Both the position numbers and the translations under genes were made by a program. Of a stretch of DNA of 64,000 nucleotides, positions 1 to 13,282 are shown in pieces. The notes under the pieces were generated by a model. That model saw only the letters and a list, made by a program, of their open reading frames with translations. It had not been told where the DNA came from and ran no database searches. Every line of letters begins with the position of its first letter. Position 1 is the stretch's first letter. The DNA lies in NCBI GenBank assembly GCA_013398295.1, contig VZSF01008859.1:62001-126000 (forward strand). The letters are read 5' to 3'. The stretch is from Chionis minor (lineage: Eukaryota > Chordata > Aves > Charadriiformes > Chionididae).

Positions 1-367
1 ATTAGCACTTCCATTACTCAACTCAAGATAATCATTAAATAAAAGGTCTGCAGCCTCTCAGGAAAACGAAAACTTGCAAAAGACATCACGTGTGTGGGGA
101 GGTGGAGGAGGAAATTCCCCAAAGCACCAGCAGCAGGAGGGTGGGTGTCCCACCAGCACAGGGTGGTAGGAGCCGATGCTCGCTGGCTCACCAGAGTACC
201 ATGGGAGGCTGCAGATACCTGTCCCGGTGGCTCCTCCAGCACAGTGAGGCGACATTCCCCGGTGCTTTACCATGGCCTGCCTCCATCTCCAGCATGGTGG
301 TTGGTTGCTTACCTCTGGGCTGGTTTTGCTCGCCAAGCCTGAGCAAGGTCCTGTTTTGTTTCTGCAG
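1..367 (+). other. EXOC3L4: Part of the last intron of the EXOC3L4-like gene
   Basis: Non-coding sequence ending in a good acceptor at 366-367. No upstream Sec6-family exon could be found in it. It holds a CACGTG E-box at 87-92 and a kB-like GGAAATTCCCC at 110-120. Both are short motifs that may occur by chance. Confidence 0.5.
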
Positions 368-530
368 GAAGGAGCACGTCCTGGCAGTCCTTGAGCTCAG
401 GGGGCTGGGGCGCACCAGGAGAGGGGCGATTTTGCGGCAAGGCTACCAGGCACTGGAGACCCTCGACAGTGGGGAGAGCAGCACACTCTTCACTGAAATT
501 GATGCCCCAGTGATCATCAGCTGCTTATAA
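368..530 (+). CDS. EXOC3L4: EXOC3L4-like terminal coding exon (gene enters from left edge)
   Basis: Only the last coding exon of this gene is inside the window. A pyrimidine-rich acceptor (tgttttgtttctgcag) ends at 367. The exon reads K-E-H-V-L-A-V-L-E-L-R-G-L-G and continues to L-F-T-E-I-D-A-P-V-I-I-S-C-L before TAA at 528-530. This is the C-terminal helix pattern of the Sec6/EXOC3 family, where the YPDxR segment is followed by (K/S)xHLxAxLxIxxxL. The first base completes an arginine codon split CG|G, the same split codon and phase as the last exon of TNFAIP2 downstream. Position immediately upstream of TNFAIP2 on the same strand agrees with human 14q32, which is why I prefer EXOC3L4 over EXOC3L1 or EXOC3L2. 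The product is an exocyst-Sec6-related protein of poorly known role. The preceding exons are not in bases 1-367. Family membership is seen directly; the exact paralogue is inferred from position. Confidence 0.72.
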
Positions 531-3500
531 AACAGAACCAAAACGTCAGTCAGCATCCTCCCTCCTGTTGCCCTGCCTCTACGGCGTGATCCAAAATCTG
601 CTATTCCACCTCTCTCCTCTGCAAACGCAACATTTTGACAGCCGTGGGAAAAGTTCAGAAACCCAAGGCAACAATCATGCCAAGACACTGAACTCCTGCA
701 AGAGTTCCTGGGGAGCAGCTCCAGCCCAGGCACTGCGTCCACCCTGTGTTCAATACAGATTTTATTGCTAGGAGGCTGCTCTGTTGTTTGGTCCAAGATT
801 GAGTCTCTTTTTGGAGAACAGGAGAAAACCAAAAGGAATTAACTCAGAGCTATATTAAGTCTTGGACTGTGTGTTGCATAATTATACAGCAGCAGAGCAA
901 GAGCCTCCTTCATAATTAGTGCCCCTGAGCAGCCGAGGGGCAGAGCTTGGGCAGGGATGTGGTAGTGCCCAAGCCTTACTTCCTCCCCCGTGAATGAGCT
1001 GGCCAAGCTGGCATGACACAAGGTTGATGAGGTCGTGACCTGATGCCACAAACCACTACCTGCCTAAGGAGGAAAACCTTGGAGGGTAACCAAACCCCAC
1101 AGCTGGGGCACGCAGCACATGGACCACTGCACTCCACGATTGACCCCGCGGCCCTTCTGGTGTTTCAGCAGATTTTCCTCACTCGTGGGCTGCCTTGCAA
1201 AACTCCTGTTGGACCAAAGACTTGTTCATGCCATCCCAGCCTCTCTGTGTGGGCAGACATGTCTGGATCAGATGTGCCATGTGGAGAGAGGCTCCAAGTC
1301 CTCCTTGCCCCACGGAAAAGGGCCACCATCCCCCTAGTCCATTTTCTTGTATGCTCAAACGTATTTTAACAAATCTGGTACAATCTGACTGCAGGATGAA
1401 ACCTAACGTGAGGCGGACAGGCATAGTGCTACAGATGGGATCCTCATCTGGTGTAAATCAGCATCACTCCATTGATGGGCAGGGAAACACCACCATTTTA
1501 ACTCCATGACGGATCCAAAGCATTACATCCAGGGGAGACTAAAAGAGACATCCAGCAGCCTACGGCCATACAAATCTGATTTTATTTAATCCAATTTATC
1601 CTTTAGGTTGCCCTCCGCAGGAATTAATCCAAGGCTCTGGACGGAGACATGTTTACAATCTATCAATTAATGTGATAAATGTGGACATGGCATAGCCTTG
1701 AACACTAATTTGTCTGCTGTAGAGCTCGGTAATAAGCCTCTTTTGTTTCCTTTGCTCCAGTTTGTACCAGTATAAACTTCAGCCCGGTTGAGCAGCAGGT
1801 GCTAGCGACAGGCCGAGGGAGCTGTTGTGATGGGTAGGAAATATAGAGTGTATCTTTAATTCACAATCATCATACGAAAATTTTTCTAAGGTAGACTTGC
1901 TACCCCCACAGTCAAGATGCGGTGTTTTTCTGAAGATGGCTTTGAAATATTGGGTATAAATTGAGAGCTTGAGGCAGGAAAACCTGAGAGGAATTTTCTG
2001 CCTTGCATCCTTTTCCATACAGCTCATGACAATTCCTGCAAATGCTTGGCTTGGTCACTCTCTGTATTTGCTATGGAGAAGAAGCAAACTATCATCTACA
2101 TCTCCCGTTAGGTGTGCAGAGCTCAGGGACACTTTGAAGCCCTCTTTCCCTGTCCTAGGGACATGGTGCAAGCAGGGAGCCCTTGATTACAGCCCCCATG
2201 AGTGGGTGAGCTACATCCCCCATCGCAGCAGAGGGGAAGGGTGTCAGCTCAGAGACATTCAATGTCAAAAGCATTGACTAAGTTGGGGGGGGTGTGTGTG
2301 TGTAAAAAGGGGATTTCAACTTTTGCTTCCTCAGTCTGAGACATCTAAGACTGGATTTTCAGAGGAGTGCGGGATTTGAGGCACTAAAGCCTCAGCAGGA
2401 GCTTTTGTGCATCAGAAATTTCCCGCAAGGCATCCGCGGCAAGGAATTTTTCCCAAGTACATTAAATGTATACTGGGTTTTCAATCTTTGTATTTTACTG
2501 GCCGTCTCTCCACGAAGCAGCTGCCTTTCCTCAGGCTCCTGCCGCCTCAGCCTGGGATTAGATAAGGCTCCTGGCTTCTGTTTTCTAATAAAAGCAAGTT
2601 GCTAGTTGCTACCCTGGAGTCGTGGAGGAAAGCTGGGCACCGTGATCTGGCTTTTGTCACAGCCTCTCCTGGGACAGTTGGATCCTGCAGCCTGGCATCC
2701 TGTGAGCCAGCAGTAGGAGCACAGCCTGCTTCCTCTGGGAGCTGCTGCTCTCCTGCCGCTAGCTCTTAAGCAAACCAGTTTAATGCTGACCCCATTAGGG
2801 ACAGACTACGGTTCAATCCCTGTCCTTCCCCAATAGCCATGCTGGAGATGGAGGTCCAGGGTGGGTGGGGAGCGGAGTCCCCCACCACGGGCAGGGGATA
2901 CTCGGTCTGGGCTGCAAAAGCAGCTCCTGGAGACACCTGAGCAAGGAGAGCAGAAGGGCTATGCTCTCTGTTGCTGTCCAGCCATCTTCTGTGAAACACC
3001 CAGTGTTGATTAGGACCATATTTTACATTCCAATAAAAAAGAAGAAAGGCCTCCCAGGGCTGTTATTGTGAAATACGTTGCTCTTGTAGGAAAGTGCCAA
3101 GGAGCTCACTTATTATCCCATTAACTCCCTCTGTTTGCTGTTTCCCTGTGGTTTCCACCATCAGCTCTATTCCTACCCCACCACACAGCTACATTCCCCA
3201 CTCGGAGATGCAGCCCACTTTTACCCTGGAGTGCCCAAGCTGCCAAGTGCAGACACATCCTCTGGTGAATAAGGCTTTCTCAAAAGTATCCAGCTAAATG
3301 GAAGAGCCAAACTTTGTCCAGATTTAACTTCTCAAGGGCGAACACTGCATTTCGGGGGGGAGATCTGGCACAGCTCACAACACTGTGTGGGTGGTGACAA
3401 ATATTTTTTGTTGTTTCAGAGGTCTTTGCTGTTTCACAATACTGTTTGTTGCTGGTTTGGGGTGAAAAGGAGTGCTTCCAGTACTCTCTGTCCAAGGGGA

Positions 3501-5797
3501 CAGATTCTGCCACCAGGGTAGCCCACGGGCTGGCATTTGCCATATGAGATTGGCCTTTGGGTGCCATCTTTTCAGCAAATTGGTGAAATTGGCTTTTCCT
3601 GGAAGCAAAGTACCACTCCATTGCTCACCACCAGCAGCTGGAAAAGCTCCAAACTGCCCAGCAGAGCAATCCCTCCACAAGGAAGGGCTGGGAAGCACCA
3701 GTGGAGATGGGCAGCAGCCGTCCATGGCTCCCGGCTCCTCTCCCAGGCTCTGCTGGTGCCAGTGTCCAGACAGGAGCCCAGCTGGATGGGAAGGAACTCG
3801 CTATGGGCCTCAGTTCTGTCTGCAAGAGGGAAAGCAGGAGCCAGGCAGGCAGTCACCAGCTGCTCCAGCCCATGCCCCACCACAAGCAGAGATGCTCCAG
3901 CTCCTGCGCTGGTACTGGCAGAACAGGTTTCAGGTGCTGAATTTGGCCCTTACACTCAACTGTTATTTTTTCTGCAAGGAAAGGGAAGAACTATGCTGCG
4001 TCAAGACATGTAAAACAGGTTCATTCCAAGCAAGAAATGAATAAAACCGAGACATTGCAGTGAAAGCTCAGGAGGCTGTCCCTGAGATGAGGATCCTCAT
4101 CAATCAGTCGAAATATTCCAGAAAATATGCCTTCTGCCCTGATTTAGTGCAACAGCACTGTAATGCTTAGCTCTCTGCTGTGTGGTATCTTTCACCAAAG
4201 AGCTCTCAGTCAGGTTAAAATATTAAGGATGTCCAGTGACAAGTGGATTGCAGTATTAACAGCTACTTTACGAGTTGGGCAATGTGGCCTGACAACACCC
4301 AGCAAACACCGCTGGCAATAAAAGAGGTGCCAGGACATCATTATCTCAGGGATGGCTTTACTTTTCAGCTACTAATTACTCTGGTAATTATATATCACAG
4401 TTCTCCAAAGTACCAGCGTTTAGCCAACATTTATCTTCTGTATTTTGCATAGTTCTCTATGAAATCTTCTTATGGTTGGATTTATTGCCCCAAAGCCAGT
4501 CATTTTTGTTCTCTGGGCACTGGGCAGATAAGGGAGTGCTCTGCTGAGCATCACTGTGCACTTCCATCCCTTAAGGACATTTTTATGTAAAACTGGTAAA
4601 GATGATGTAGCATTAGCACTGGGATTGGTCCACCTCTCCCATAAAACCTGTGCAAGAGATCAGTTAGTTTGCCGGAGAATTTATTAGACATAAAATGCTT
4701 AAATCATTTGCTATTACTACTACAATAATAAGACAGTATTGGGAAAAGGAAAAGACTGATGTAAATTAATGTGTGCCAAAAGTTGATTAAGATTAACTTT
4801 TCAATAACTACAAGAACTTTTTCTAGTCCCAAGTAACTATTTGCCTGAGTACACTGAGCAAACATGAACTTTGCCTCTCCGTATTCACACAGAGCACTGC
4901 AAATAGCCTCTAATACTCTTCCAGTGTAGCACTCCCCATTTTTGTTTGTAAATTCGTATCAACTCATTCAAATACATTATCCCAGAAAAGCAGTAACGCG
5001 TAAAGCAGAGAAACCTCCAGGAAAAGCCTGTATTTAGTATTTTTTTGCCATCTTGATACTACCTAAGCGAGATTCTCAAAATGTCGGTGTAAGGCTGTCT
5101 GTGTTAGCTGCACAGAGATTACACCTCTTGCTAAATGAGGCAGAAAAAGTGAATCGTAGGTCAAAGATGAGCACCTAAGTCCTAAGATGTCTGACCAGGC
5201 ATAGGTTATATTTGGCCATGCATGAAAATGTGCCTGGCAGCAGGAGGACGTCCGTAGCCTGAGCTCCATGACGAGAGCATGGGGTTGGGAACTGCCATGG
5301 GCTTCGTTCTGGGATGCAGGATTATGCCTTGGTTCCCAGGACTGTGGGGAGATGGACATCAGGAGAGACTGAACTGCTTTTCTGTGAACAGTGTTACACA
5401 AGTACAGAAAAAGCAAATCAAGGCAGAAAGGAGTGGTTATGCATCTTGCCAAGCCATCCCCCGGCTGCACTCAGCCCCTGGAAAGGGACTGGCGAACTAC
5501 AGCTGGGAGAAAGATGCTGATAATCAGAAGAAAGCCCAGAAAACGGGAATGATCTCGCAAACTGCATCCACAGAGAAAGAAAGGTTTTGATTAAGATTTT
5601 GCAGTGCAGAGCAGTGGCCTTCAACTCTTTTCTGCCTAGGGACTAAAAAAGTCCTTTCAGGGAAGGCACAGAGCACAGACACAATAATCATCTTCCAGTC
5701 AGTAAAAAAAAAAAAAAAAATGCTGCAAAAGGGAAAGAATAAGCTCCTCTCCATTTTCTGTGGGGGTCAGGCATAGAGAGACAAGCTTCTGCTACAT
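531..5797. other. EXOC3L4 3' UTR (extent unknown) and intergenic sequence
   Basis: No coding exon recognised on either strand; the ORFs are short and have no family signature. It contains the candidate poly(A) signals near 2.46, 2.59 and 3.03 kb, an AT-richer unique stretch at about 4.2-5.05 kb and a 17-A run at 5704-5720 just before a CR1 copy. Confidence 0.5.
2587..2592 (+). terminator. Candidate polyadenylation signal for the EXOC3L4-like gene
   Basis: AATAAA, the first canonical hexamer downstream of the stop at 530. A variant ATTAAA lies at 2461-2466 and a further AATAAA at 3032-3037. If used, it implies a 3' UTR of about 2 kb. The choice between the three cannot be made from sequence alone. 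Confidence 0.3.
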
Positions 5798-6098
5798 AAG
5801 TAGGTGCAAGTTGGGGTTGGTCTCCTCTCCCAAGTAACAAGTGATAGGACGAGAGGAAATTGCCTCAAGTTATGCCAGGGGAGGCTTAGACTGGATATTA
5901 GGAAAAATTTCTTCACAGAAAGGGTTGTCAAACATTGGAACAGGCTGCCCAGGGGAGTGGTGGAATCACCATCCCTGGAGGTATTTAAAAGCCGGGTAGA
6001 CGTGGTGCTGAGGGACATGGTTTCATGGTGGTTTTGGCAGTGTTAGGTTGATGGTTGGACTCGATGATCTTAGAGGTCTCTGCCAACCTGGGGGATTC
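5798..6098 (+). mobile_element. CR1 LINE 3' end, subfamily A
   Basis: Truncated non-LTR retrotransposon, about 300 bp, sense orientation. It contains the CR1 3' region: a decayed ORF2 C-terminus (SDRTRGN, then [28 protein letters not shown] read in pieces), then ggttggactcgatgatctt and a final gattcta. It shares diagnostic stretches (gtagacgtggtgctgagggacatgg) with the copies at 58.2 and 62.1 kb. It is 5'-truncated, as is usual for CR1. Confidence 0.92.
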
Positions 6099-9000
6099 TA
6101 AGTTAGATGCAGCAAAACCGCTGCTAGTGCTGACGGGGCTGAAGCACTGAGGACAGTGTGATGCCTGTACCATCAGTGGCATTTAGCCACAAGCCAGGCA
6201 GATACCTGCAAGAGATGTGCCATCATGGCTCCTCCAGCTCTGTGATGGGGACAGACATGCAGAGTCCCTTTCAGCAGTGCTGTGTGACCGCACAGACACA
6301 GGAGCAGGAGTGCATTGGTGACCTGAGCCACCAGGCTGATGACACGTGGTGACACTGATCCTGTGGCTCTTTAGGGCTGTAGAGAGGGACCATGGGTCCA
6401 TAACCAGCCCCAGAGGTACTGGTTCAGATATTGACCTACAACGAGGAGCTGCATCCTTGGGGCCCACAGTGCCAGCAGCAAGAACAAGCCCAGTTTGTTT
6501 CTCGTGCTTTCACATGCACATATGCAACAGCGCTTTCTGCTGATGCTCATCATGGGTAATCCCAAAACTGAAATTAAAGAAAATCAAAGTAATCATAAAA
6601 GTCTTTCAGGCTGAGCAAGGCACAAAATGCTGGGAATCATTTCCCGAATGAGGGAGCTCACAACTTTACAATACTTTTTCCAAAACTTGGGAAAAAATAT
6701 TTCCTGAAGGAACTGCGCTATGAGCAGAAGCTCATTGAGTAGATAAGAGGCAATCATGGAATTAATCATCAGGGATTCATTAGGAGGAGCAAGGCCAAAA
6801 AAGCTGGTGGCTTTTGTCTCCACGAGAGCATCACCTGCACACATGGACCGTCATCTTCCTCTTTGCAGCCCCAATTACAGCACAAGAATGCATTACACAC
6901 GCTTTCATCTTGAGAGGCCTTCAGACAAAAGGGCCTTGAGACCTCCAAAGTGCAAGTGAAAGCCCACAGTGCCTCTTTCCCTCAGTGAGCTCAAGGCTGA
7001 ATCCACCCAGCACATGTTCTTGCTAAGCAGCCATTAGTCACCCTCCAAAACAAAGACCATTCCCCGGGGATGACGCACGTACTGTCTTCAAGGAGATGCA
7101 TGGGGAGAAATAACAGCCCAAAAGGCCAGGCTTGATTCGCCCGTGATAAGAAGTTCTCCCAGCAAGCTCAAAGAGGAGCTGTTATTTGGAAGCACAATTG
7201 CTCCTGGAGGATGCGTAAGACACAGTGCTCACTCAGGAGACCTTCTTCTGGATCTGATGAACTGGGTCCTAGTGAAGTAGGTTGAGGGGTGAAGGGGAGA
7301 CAGTGGGGAGCAGGGAAGGGAGGTACCAAGAAATGGTTTGTGCTGCTCATCCCATACATCTCCTGCCCCTGATATAGCCTGCAGCCCAGCCCTCCACTGG
7401 CATCTGCCCAGCAGGAGATGATGGCTCCAGGAAAGATAATGGAGAAGGAGGCACCCACACAACTCTGGTCCTACATCCACTCCTATCTCAGGACTGTCTC
7501 TGGCCCTAAGAGTGGATGTGCAGCCTTGAGGTGTCGTACGTGAAATGTCTCTCTGCAACTCTGTTTTATCTGAAAAAACAACTCTTTTTTCCTTTTTGTT
7601 ACCCATACAACTTTTCCTCGTTTCTTCACCACCAAACAGCATAAAGCCAAATTCAGCCACGGCACAAGAAAAAACAGATCCATGGGACTGTCAAAAGTTG
7701 TGGCCTAAATTTCAACCTGATTATTCTGTGCAAGGAAAAAAGCCACCCTTGAGTAGATCATGCCCTTGCAGTCCTGGCCAGCATCCTGGAGCAGCTGCGG
7801 CACCCTCCCAGGCTGGGGATGCCCTTGGCACAGCAGCACTCCATGTTGTGGCAAAGGCTACGTACACCACGGCAAGAGAGCACCTCCCAGGAGCCCCCAT
7901 GGTGGTGGAGTCCCACACGTGACATTTCAGTGCTACCCACAGGAGGGGGGGCTGAACCTGAACACACCATTTCCCCTGCTTTTGGCTCCGACGCTCGAGT
8001 CTGGGATTTCTCATTTCCATCAAAGTGCCTTTTGCAAGTGATTAAATACTGAAACAGCCCAAGGTTGTCTCTTCTGAGTGAATTAACAAAAAACCAAAAC
8101 AACAGGATTTGTTTGGCTTGCAACAGCACGGGAATACTTGAATGGATGCCTAGTTTTGCTCTATTAAACATCCAGAGCAGGAGAAAATCTTGAGTGAACA
8201 AAACTGCCTACAGACAGGCAGCAAAACTCACAGCAATATTGTTCAATTTCCCACAGTTATTCACAATCCATTGCAAAAAATAAGTGCTACCTCTCCACAA
8301 CCAGTTAACATTGGGCCTTGGTGTGTGGGCTTAGATGCCATTGTTTCAGTCACGACATGAAAAATGAATTGCATTGTTGCTGTTACAGCTCTATTTCTGG
8401 GAAAATGCTTTCATGGGGTGTACCACACAGAATCCTCAAAGGAATATTATTTTCCACAGTGAAAAAACCCCCACAACTGTAATACTATATATAACAGCCC
8501 TTTCAACCGCTTGTAAGTGAAGTTGCTTCTTCGTAATGCCGGTGGATAGAAGTCTGAAGGAGTTAAAAGTGCACACACAGGGCTCACCTTTAAATACTGC
8601 TTTTACATAGGCATTGCACTATTGGTTTTCATATCCATCACTCATCTTTATTTACTTTAGAGCTTTTCCTCTGTTCTGTGAAGGGGATGTTAGAAATACT
8701 ACGACAACCTCATCCGATGCCAGAGCAGCTTAGGAAGCATCTGTGTCTGGCCGCTGGGCTATTGGGACAATTCCCAGTGGAGCAAAGCACCTCACCCAGC
8801 CCAGCAGTGCAGGCTCTGCCAGGGCAGGCGGAGGCAAAGATAAAGGTTATCAACCTGAAGAGCCAGCAGGATTCTTCTGATGTTTGCAGAGGAAAAAGGA
8901 ATATTTACTTGTCAGTGGGAATTTTGGTCCTCCGGAGATCTGTAAATCTCATTCAGGAATATGCTGCTATTTATGAAAAGATAAAGGGCTTCTCTGTACT

Positions 9001-12000
9001 GCCAGTAAATTCGATAGCATTTGTTGATTTCAACAGTGCGGGATAAGCAGTGAGTTCCTTACTGAGTCAGAGGGTTTGAAACACAGGCTACTGAGTCCTC
9101 ACAACCACTTGGATTTCCCCTGGAAACTTCCCTCTGTGCCACTCACCAAGCCTGAGTTTGCTTGGACACACAAGGATAATCCAGCAGGAGAGAGCCCGGG
9201 AACGGCAATGGGCAAACCCTGAGGACCCAAAACGAAGTTCAAAACAGGAGAACTTCTTGGTGTCTTGCTTTCAAGACCTCAAAAAGAAGTACTGCTTTTG
9301 CAGTTTCCCACGTGTTTTCCCCCCAGTACTTTCCACCGCACGGTGATGGGAAGTTGATGGGCAGCCTTTCCTGCTGGGCAAACAGAGACACCCTAGGGCA
9401 GCGAGTCCAACAACCGCCATCCGGATTAGTCCCACCAGGTCTAAACACCGTGCTGCTGCCACCGCGAGGGCCAGCTGGGATTTGGTGCCATCCAGTGACC
9501 TTCAGTATCAGCAGCTGCATTCCCTAATCTAAAATCAGGCCTCTCCCCGGCTGTGCACAAGCCGCGTGCCAGCCCCAGTGCAGCCCTTGGCATCTAGGGA
9601 GGAGCCAGGAGCCCAGCGCCAGCGAGGACAGGAATGCCCCAGTCCTGGTTTTGAAACGCGGGTGGGCACATTTCTCCCGCACCCGTGGGCAGCAGGTATT
9701 CCAGCAGCTCCGCCAACACAGCGGAAGGGACGTTTTGGCAGTGCCAGGGTTCAGCGGGCAGCCGGCAGGGTTTGTCTTGCGGTGGCTGTTGAGGATCACT
9801 TGACTCACAGGCAGCCCAGCGCCAGCGCTGGTCTCGAGCTCATTTTTGTCTTCAAGAGCTGACGCCGGCAGAGCAGGAATGTCAGGATCAGGAGACGGGC
9901 AGCCCGGTCCCCTGCCGCGCAGCACAGCTGTGCTATCACATCTGGGAGCACAGAGCCATATCGCGGAGGGCACCGGCATCCGACGCTCCCCAAGATGTGG
10001 CTTCTTGCACCATTTCTTGTTGTTTCACTGGTGAGGCCGGTCCCATTTGCCTTCCCTCAGCCCCTGGCTGTGCTGACCGAGCCAAAAGTGGCTGCAGGTT
10101 GATGCAGGAGCACTGAGAGGAAAACAGCGAGCATCTTTCAAGCACACACACACACAGGCTTGTCTCGCTTTCCAGAGAGCGGGTCCTTGTGTCCTCATGC
10201 TGCCCCCCACAAGGGCATTAGGAAGCTGTAAACAGAGAAGCAGTCTTATATAAAGAAGCAAGAGTAATCTGGGAAAAATAAAGAACAACAGGGTAGCAAG
10301 TGCTGTAGTACCTTAAAAACAGGGTGATAAAAAATAGCATGACTCCACAACGTGTCCTCCATTTCCTGATGCGAGTGGGATGGCAGGAAGCATGAGTTCC
10401 CACTCCTCTTGAGTGACTTGTGCTGAGATGACTGGACTTGCACACTGGGAAAAGCACTTTGAGTTTCCTTTGGGTGAAGAGGAAGAAGCTACACCCTTTC
10501 CTTAGTGCCTGGCGCTCCTCCCTAAGTCACTGCGTAGATGTTGAGGATGCCCATCAGTCAGTCTGCAAGCAGCTCCAAACACAGGGACAATATCACTGCC
10601 TCCATTTCATGGAGGAGAGCAATTTGTCCCATGAAGCCACTCAGCCAGAGGTCCGGGGATAGAAAACTGGGAATGTCCGGCTTCCAGCGCTGTCACTACA
10701 AGGGAACTTTACTTACAGCACGTGATGTCTCCTGCCTGCTGTGAACATGTCAGGGACAGCTGGGCCCAGCCAGAAATCTCCAATATGGGCGCTTCTACCA
10801 GTCTTCGTGTCAGGGGGAGGGTGGTAGAACAACCTCAAAAATGCACACCTCCCTCCCACAAATATCAGGAGGAGGCACAAATATCAGAGCAGCCTCAGAG
10901 ACAGATGCCTCGTCCACCAGAAATATCATGGCGAAGGTGTCATCAGCCTCAGCTATGGACCACTCCTCAAGCAGAAATATCAGGGTGGGGATGCAGACCA
11001 CGCTTGCATACAAGCCCTTCCTTTGATTAATTCTTGTCAGTTTTTAATTCCTAGTTTGTTACTCAGACGTGTAGGATTTTTGACACCAACAGAAACCAAA
11101 ATCAGGAAAGCTCTGTGTGGTTAGTTCAGTTCAGATGTGTCAGAGAGGGCAAAACATCACCATGTGATGTTTGTACCACTGGTAGCAAAGTTCTCAAAAG
11201 GGGTTCACACTTTTGAAGCTACCAAATCACAGCTTTGTTGCAGGTAGAGCCTCTAACACCAACCTCCCTCAAACAGACCTGGGTAAAAACATGTGTATTC
11301 ACCATTTAGGGAGGAAAAGAAGGGAGCCAGAACTATGAGGGAACGATGAAGATGCACTGCTGCAGTGGCTGTTGCTGCTGATCATGGTTGGTGAAGCTTG
11401 TTCTGCTTGCCTGTTATGTCTAGATCCAGCAAATCCTGAGTAGATCAATCTTCTGATCTACTCTGCACAAGGGCAGGCTTTTGCCTGCAGCAACAGGGCC
11501 CATGTTGGAAAGGGCAAAGGATTTTGCAGGAAGAAGGGGACTTTCTTGGATCTGAGAACACCAGTTTGGATGAATCCTTTGATACTTAAAAAGTATTCCA
11601 TATTGTTTGGTGTTAAGGTGTTGAGTTTAGGTGTTGCTTTTGACCAGTAAGATATTACTAGAATTGGCCAGATTGATGGTTCCCTTAACTTCAGACCGAG
11701 TTACCACAGACACGAGGGAAGAGTCTGCTCCACACCTACTGCAAAACATAACCTGCACAAGGAGTTCTTTAGAGAAGGCCACAAGTAGGCTTCAAAGACA
11801 GCAGAAATCTGTCCTTTGTGTTTCTGTGAACATTTTGAAAGCCAAGGGATGTTGTACCTAAAATCATATGACTTAGCACATGTCTACGGACAAAGAATTC
11901 ATTGCAAATGGATAATTATCAAGGAATGTGAGGCACAAATGAAAACAAAGTTGGGCCAGGGAAGTAGCTCATGAAATAAGACGAAAAATGAGAGGTTATA

Positions 12001-13282
12001 TCCCGTCATCTCACAGGAGGTATCTCAGACTCTGAAACAACAGTCCTATCAGCCTGAAAGCTTTCCAACTTGTGTCCCAGGAGGTACTCTTCACTAACCC
12101 TTTGAAGCTGGGCCCTAGGACATTTATAAGAAGTCCAGTTAGCTGCAGCGTAGGAGGTTGTCTACTCATTGGCACATAGAGAAACTGCAAGAGGAAGCAA
12201 AACTTCATCCTAGTGATTTTGGGTACTGTCTGGGAGGAGAAGTTCTGGGTCCTCCATCTTTGCTCACTACTACTTATTTAAGTCTTGTACACGAAACAGT
12301 CATCGCCTGCCACAGGAACTTTTCCCACAGTGGTTAGTACTGCATGACACAGTCTGCATGGTGAACTCAAGCCAACTTCCATTTCTCATGCTCTGTTCCT
12401 GCCGCTCATGAGTGCCCTGTTCCTCTGCTATAAAGTGTATCATCAGAGTTCTTCCAAGCCTGATCGCTGATGGAGACAAAACTCTTGTTTCCACTACTTG
12501 CAGTCATTACTGGAGAGAGAGACATCTCAATCAGAAGTAACATATTTTGGTGAGTACATCATCCAAGCAACCCTTTTATGACCTGAGTGTTCTGAGTTAA
12601 AATGCACAACAGTCTTGAGAGCTGGATCCATCTCCTCTAGACCTCCCACCAGTTACCAGCTGCTTTGCCTCAGATGCTGAGCAGTGACAGTGCCTTCTGA
12701 GCCAGCATGTTCCTCCACAGCTTACTGACGTGCCATGTCCCTCCACTCAGGGAGAGGAGCTGGGGCCCTCATGACCTACTTGCCATTGCTCTGGCCTGCA
12801 GATCTGAACGAGTCTTCAGAATTCAAACTTTCAGCCCTTTTGCTGACCCCAAACTTTATAAACTTCTGGAGAGAGACAGATAAGTGTAGCTGGTGTGACC
12901 TCTGGGTCTTTTACCCCACAGTTTAATGAGGACCCCAAATTCTATGTTACCCCTGTTTGCACATGCTCCCACTTCTATCAAAATGTCCTGCAGTAAGCAG
13001 AATTAAAAGAAGTATTCCTATGCACAGGAGCAGTAAAGTAACGAGCTACAAGCAGCTCAGGGCAGAGCAGATGTGGCCCCCATTACATGCTCCTTCATGT
13101 GCCTCCCCCGGCCCTGCAGGGAGGTCTGCCACCATGGTGGAATCCTTTTCCAGCCCCTCCCCAAGTTGCTGGGCACCCCATCCCACATTCCGTGTGGAAA
13201 AGCTGCCAGACATTACCTGGCCCTGGTTTTCCAGTCCAAACCCACACTGAGAGCATTTTCTGACTCTCTTAAATTCTTCTGT
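6099..13282. other. Intergenic sequence without recognised genes
   Basis: About 7 kb between the CR1 copies at 5.8 and 13.3 kb. No ORF has a recognisable domain and no in-frame exon chain was found. Local features are a moderately CpG-rich patch at about 9,540-9,990, a short CA run at 10,142-10,156 and a degenerate tandem repeat at 10,771-11,000. The stretch 11.1-13.0 kb is unique sequence in which I see nothing identifiable. Confidence 0.5.
10771..11000. repeat. Degenerate tandem repeat, about 54-61 bp unit
   Basis: The core AAATATCA recurs at 10,860, 10,921 and 10,975 (spacings 61 and 54). A linked block ATCAG(nnn)AGCCTCAG, seen at about 10,882 and 10,941, sits between cores. A weaker relative (AGAAATCTCC) is at 10,772. 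In one + frame the units give repeating Q/P-rich peptides containing EIS. There is no start context or family match, so I call it a minisatellite, not a gene. Confidence 0.55.

Noticed and set aside
8678..9046. 122-codon plus-strand open frame in the intergenic region
   Set aside because: No domain and no supporting splice or promoter context.
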